Shown here: positions 61,217-63,154 of the stretch, one piece after another
How positions within the stretch are numbered: position 1 is the first letter of the stretch
How the letters are laid out: every line of letters begins with the position of its first letter
Source: Candidatus Methanovorans sp.
GTDB lineage: Archaea > Halobacteriota > Methanosarcinia > Methanosarcinales > Methanosarcinaceae
Length of the DNA: 63,154 nucleotides
Assembly (NCBI GenBank): GCA_020793565.1
Contig: DQIP01000235.1
Location: forward strand, 1-63,154
Direction: 5' to 3'
Position numbers and translations under genes: made by a program
Notes under the pieces: generated by a model
The model's input: the letters and a program-made list of their open reading frames with translations, nothing else
What the model was told of the DNA's origin: nothing
The model's database searches: none

Positions 61217-61965
61217 ATGAGAATATTCTTGTATTGGTCAGGGTTACACCTGAAAAAAGCAGTAATCACGGACATCTGGTATGTGTAGCAGGAATAAATG
61301 AAAATCGAGAATGGAGGCGGTTATATCCCATTCAGTTCCGTTATGGGGATAAATCGATTAATTTCAAAAAAAGAGATCTGATTGATGTCACTCTTGCAAT
61401 GCCGGATAACGATAAAAGAAAGGAGAGCAGAAAAGTTATCAAACACACAAATTTGAACTCGCAACTAAGTAATGATAAAGTTCGTGAATGGATTTCGCCT
61501 TTAGTAACTTCTATTGAAAAACTGAATGAAAAGAATGCCAGTTTGGGAGTTATAAAACCTGAATTATTAGATGTTGAGATTAAAATAAACAGTACTGAAA
61601 TTTATGATAAACAAACATATTTTTCGATGGCTGGTGATTATTTATCAGAAAGTCGAGAAAAAGTAAAGATGCCAGTCGAATTTAGATACATTTTCAAGTG
61701 TAAGGATGAACCTGAATGTACCGGACATAAAATAATTCTGATTGATTGGGAATTAAATGAACTTGCAAGAAATATCATGCGGAAAGATAAGGATCCCGAT
61801 ATTATAAAAGAAAAAATTAAGAAAAAACTATTTGATGATATGAAAACAAGGGATCTGTATTTTTTTATGGGTACACATTTTCGCTTTGGCACATGGATAA
61901 TAATTGGTATTTTTTATCCACCACAACCAGAAAAAACAGTTCAGAAAACATTGTTTGATATATAA
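61213..61965 (+). CDS. dual-OB-like protein, partner of DUF488 protein
   Basis: The 250-residue protein starts with TTG overlapping the upstream stop. The N-terminus NILVLVRVTPEKSSNHGHLVCVAGINENREWRRLYP... resembles proteins described as having two OB-like domains that sit with DUF488 genes; the second half carries KMPVEFRYIFKCKDEPECTG and GHKIILIDWELNELARNIMR and ends FMGTHFRFGTWIIIGIFYPP. I recognise the pairing but not the function. The tail QKTLFDI is a common C-terminal end of this type. Together with the DUF488 gene it forms a compact two-gene module. Confidence 0.7.
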   Translation: MNENILVLVRVTPEKSSNHGHLVCVAGINENREWRRLYPIQFRYGDKSINFKKRDLIDVTLAMPDNDKRKESRKVIKHTNLNSQLSNDKVREWISPLVTSIEKLNEKNASLGVIKPELLDVEIKINSTEIYDKQTYFSMAGDYLSESREKVKMPVEFRYIFKCKDEPECTGHKIILIDWELNELARNIMRKDKDPDIIKEKIKKKLFDDMKTRDLYFFMGTHFRFGTWIIIGIFYPPQPEKTVQKTLFDI

Positions 61966-62084
61966 TAATATTTAATTTTCAAATAAGAGGGGGAAACCCC
62001 ACATTTGAAGAAGTTAGTCAACTTGTACAGGACCGAAGAGTAACAGATATAAAATATCTGCCTCTTGTTTTTATATTCTAACCA

Positions 62085-63038
62085 TCATAAATCAGAAACC
62101 GTACCGTCCTTCGATAAAAGCACAACCCTGCTTATCTCAACATCGTCCGCAACCTTATATCCAAGATGACGTGCAATATCCTTTGCAAACACCATAACTT
62201 CACCGTGTGATGGCATGGCTTCACGCGGCAGGCGCCCTCTTGAAAAACCAAGATGCATATATGCCTTGACCTCAACAAAATCAGGCTCTGCCTTTTTTAT
62301 TAACTTCGCATATCCTGCCGGGTCGAACATGTTCAGGCCCTTGATAGCCGTTATCCTGATAGCTGTCCGCGTTTCCTTATCTTTGAGAACGTGCAGGGAC
62401 TCATTGATCCTATTCCACAGGCCAGGAGATCCGGGTAAGCATGCCTTGATATAGGTATCCTCATCCGGCGCGTCCAGGCTCATATACAACTGGCTTGGGT
62501 TGATCTTTTTCAACATATCAGGATTTGTACCGTTAGTAACAACAAAAGTACTGATCCCCTGCTTGTCGAACTCTTCAACAAGTTCAGGCAGGTATGGATA
62601 CATGGTCGGCTCGCCTGATAGTGATATTGCCGCGTGTTTCGGCTCGTTCCCTTCCAGCCAGCGCTCCCTTGGTGCAGAACCTCCAAAACCTGATATCAAT
62701 TTCCGCTGTGCAGCGATGCATAACCCCACAATTTCCACTGGAGAATCCCAATCGGTCGGCATAGGTACATCAATTTCCGTGGGGCGCCAGCAGTGCAGGC
62801 ATTTCTGGTTGCACATAAGCGTAGGGGTCATCTGGATGCAGCGGTGCGATGTAATACCGTAGAACCGCGATTTGTAGCATGAACCCTCATTCTTTATCGA
62901 ACGGGTAAGCCAGAGACACGTCTTGACTGCCGAATGGCTGCCTGCAAGGCTATAGCCCTGTTTTTTTAACAGGGTTTTAAAATCAGGGATATCAATTATA
63001 TTCTTTACATTAATTATTTCATCTTGTCTGGACATCAC
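62085..63038 (-). CDS. taw1: tRNA 4-demethylwyosine synthase (TYW1/Taw1)
   Basis: The 317-residue protein has the radical SAM motif TPTLMCNQKCLHCWRPTE (CxxxCxxC), the AISLSGEPTMYPYLPELVEE motif, FVVTNGTNPDML, SLDAPDEDTY and VEVKAYMHLGFSRGRLP. It condenses pyruvate carbons with N1-methylguanosine-37 of tRNA-Phe to give the tricyclic wyosine base, typical for archaea. The length is normal. Its upstream region is a 12-bp tandem array (next entry). Confidence 0.95.
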   Translation of the reverse strand: MMSRQDEIINVKNIIDIPDFKTLLKKQGYSLAGSHSAVKTCLWLTRSIKNEGSCYKSRFYGITSHRCIQMTPTLMCNQKCLHCWRPTEIDVPMPTDWDSPVEIVGLCIAAQRKLISGFGGSAPRERWLEGNEPKHAAISLSGEPTMYPYLPELVEEFDKQGISTFVVTNGTNPDMLKKINPSQLYMSLDAPDEDTYIKACLPGSPGLWNRINESLHVLKDKETRTAIRITAIKGLNMFDPAGYAKLIKKAEPDFVEVKAYMHLGFSRGRLPREAMPSHGEVMVFAKDIARHLGYKVADDVEISRVVLLSKDGTVSDL

Positions 63039-63047
63039 AACACACCC

Positions 63048-63154
63048 AAATTATCATTCAAATTATCACTTAAATTATCACTTAAATTATCACTTAAATT
63101 ATCACTTAAATTATCACTTAAATTATCACTTAAATTATCACTTAAATTATCACT
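63048..63154. repeat. 12-bp tandem array, cut by window end
   Basis: Nine units of 'aaattatcactt' start at 63048 (first unit ends 'attc'); eight are identical and the last lacks one base because the window stops. It starts 10 bp upstream of the TYW1 start and runs on past the window, so its full length is unknown. On the TYW1 strand it reads 'aagtgataattt'. Confidence 0.97.

Noticed and set aside
63048-63154. possible CRISPR array at the window end
   Set aside because: 12-bp units without unique spacers; a simple tandem repeat.

Overview
The window reads as chromosome of a methane-metabolising euryarchaeon, most likely order Methanosarcinales (a methylotrophic/acetoclastic methanogen or an ANME relative). 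The reasoning: archaeal information-processing genes (exosome, RNase P proteins, proteasome, KEOPS Pcc1, SBDS, RPA, 7S SRP RNA, tRNA wyosine synthase) sit with methanogenesis cofactor genes (MfnA for methanofuran, CofE for F420) and with bacterial-type repair genes that this order is known to carry (MutS/MutL, exonuclease VII). Species cannot be named from sequence alone.

Layout. 0.2-9.6 kb is one long leftward run that matches the known archaeal exosome superoperon: L15e, a COG1325 RNA-binding protein, Rnp3, Rnp2, proteasome alpha, SBDS, Rrp4, Rrp41, Rrp42, L37Ae, RpoP (too short for the ORF track), Brix, Pcc1, prefoldin beta and a DHH phosphoesterase. Several of its proteins end in acidic tails; those of Rrp41 and PsmA are built from DNA tandem repeats. 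9.8-10.2 kb holds a ubiquitin-like (SAMP/ThiS-like) protein with a tiny partner. 10.2-14 kb is accessory: a B12-binding radical SAM protein, dispersed repeats and type I restriction relics. 14.2-18.4 kb has tRNA-Ser(GCU), SRP RNA, a HTH protein, a two-domain KaiC-like ATPase and XseAB. 18.4-24.8 kb has a MITE-like element, a two-component pair, secreted proteins and a SprT/YgjP-like protease.

25.0-27.3 kb is an AT-rich two-gene island (YwgA-like protein plus HD phosphohydrolase) placed just before mutS-mutL-mfnA. 33-36 kb contains an IS91 relic, thioredoxin and an M48-like protein without its HExxH motif. 36.0-39.0 kb is cofE-thiC-metF. 39.2-41.7 kb is accessory (truncated AlbA_2/HATPase-type regulator, PLD-like zinc-ribbon protein), followed by a three-OB-fold RPA. 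43-50 kb is a zone of decay: a methyltransferase interrupted by one stop, duplicated gene fragments, frameshifted small genes and MITE-like elements, among intact dodecin, a GXGXG/ferredoxin/CGGC operon, HisE and a CBS protein. 50-63 kb has secreted proteins, dapF, an apparently intact IS, an amidohydrolase, UspA, a four-CBS protein, a riboflavin/F420-pathway reductase, a thioredoxin lipoprotein with CcdA, a DUF488 plus dual-OB-like gene pair, and TYW1 preceded by a 12-bp tandem array cut by the window edge.

The best candidates for something undescribed are the two AT-rich gene pairs at 25.0-27.3 kb and 60.4-62.0 kb. They appear to share a YwgA/SocA-like helical domain joined to different partners (HD nucleotidase; DUF488 plus dual-OB). 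Next are two dispersed intergenic repeat families: a 62-bp unit that occurs in tandem, and a ~137-bp element bounded by GC-rich palindromes.
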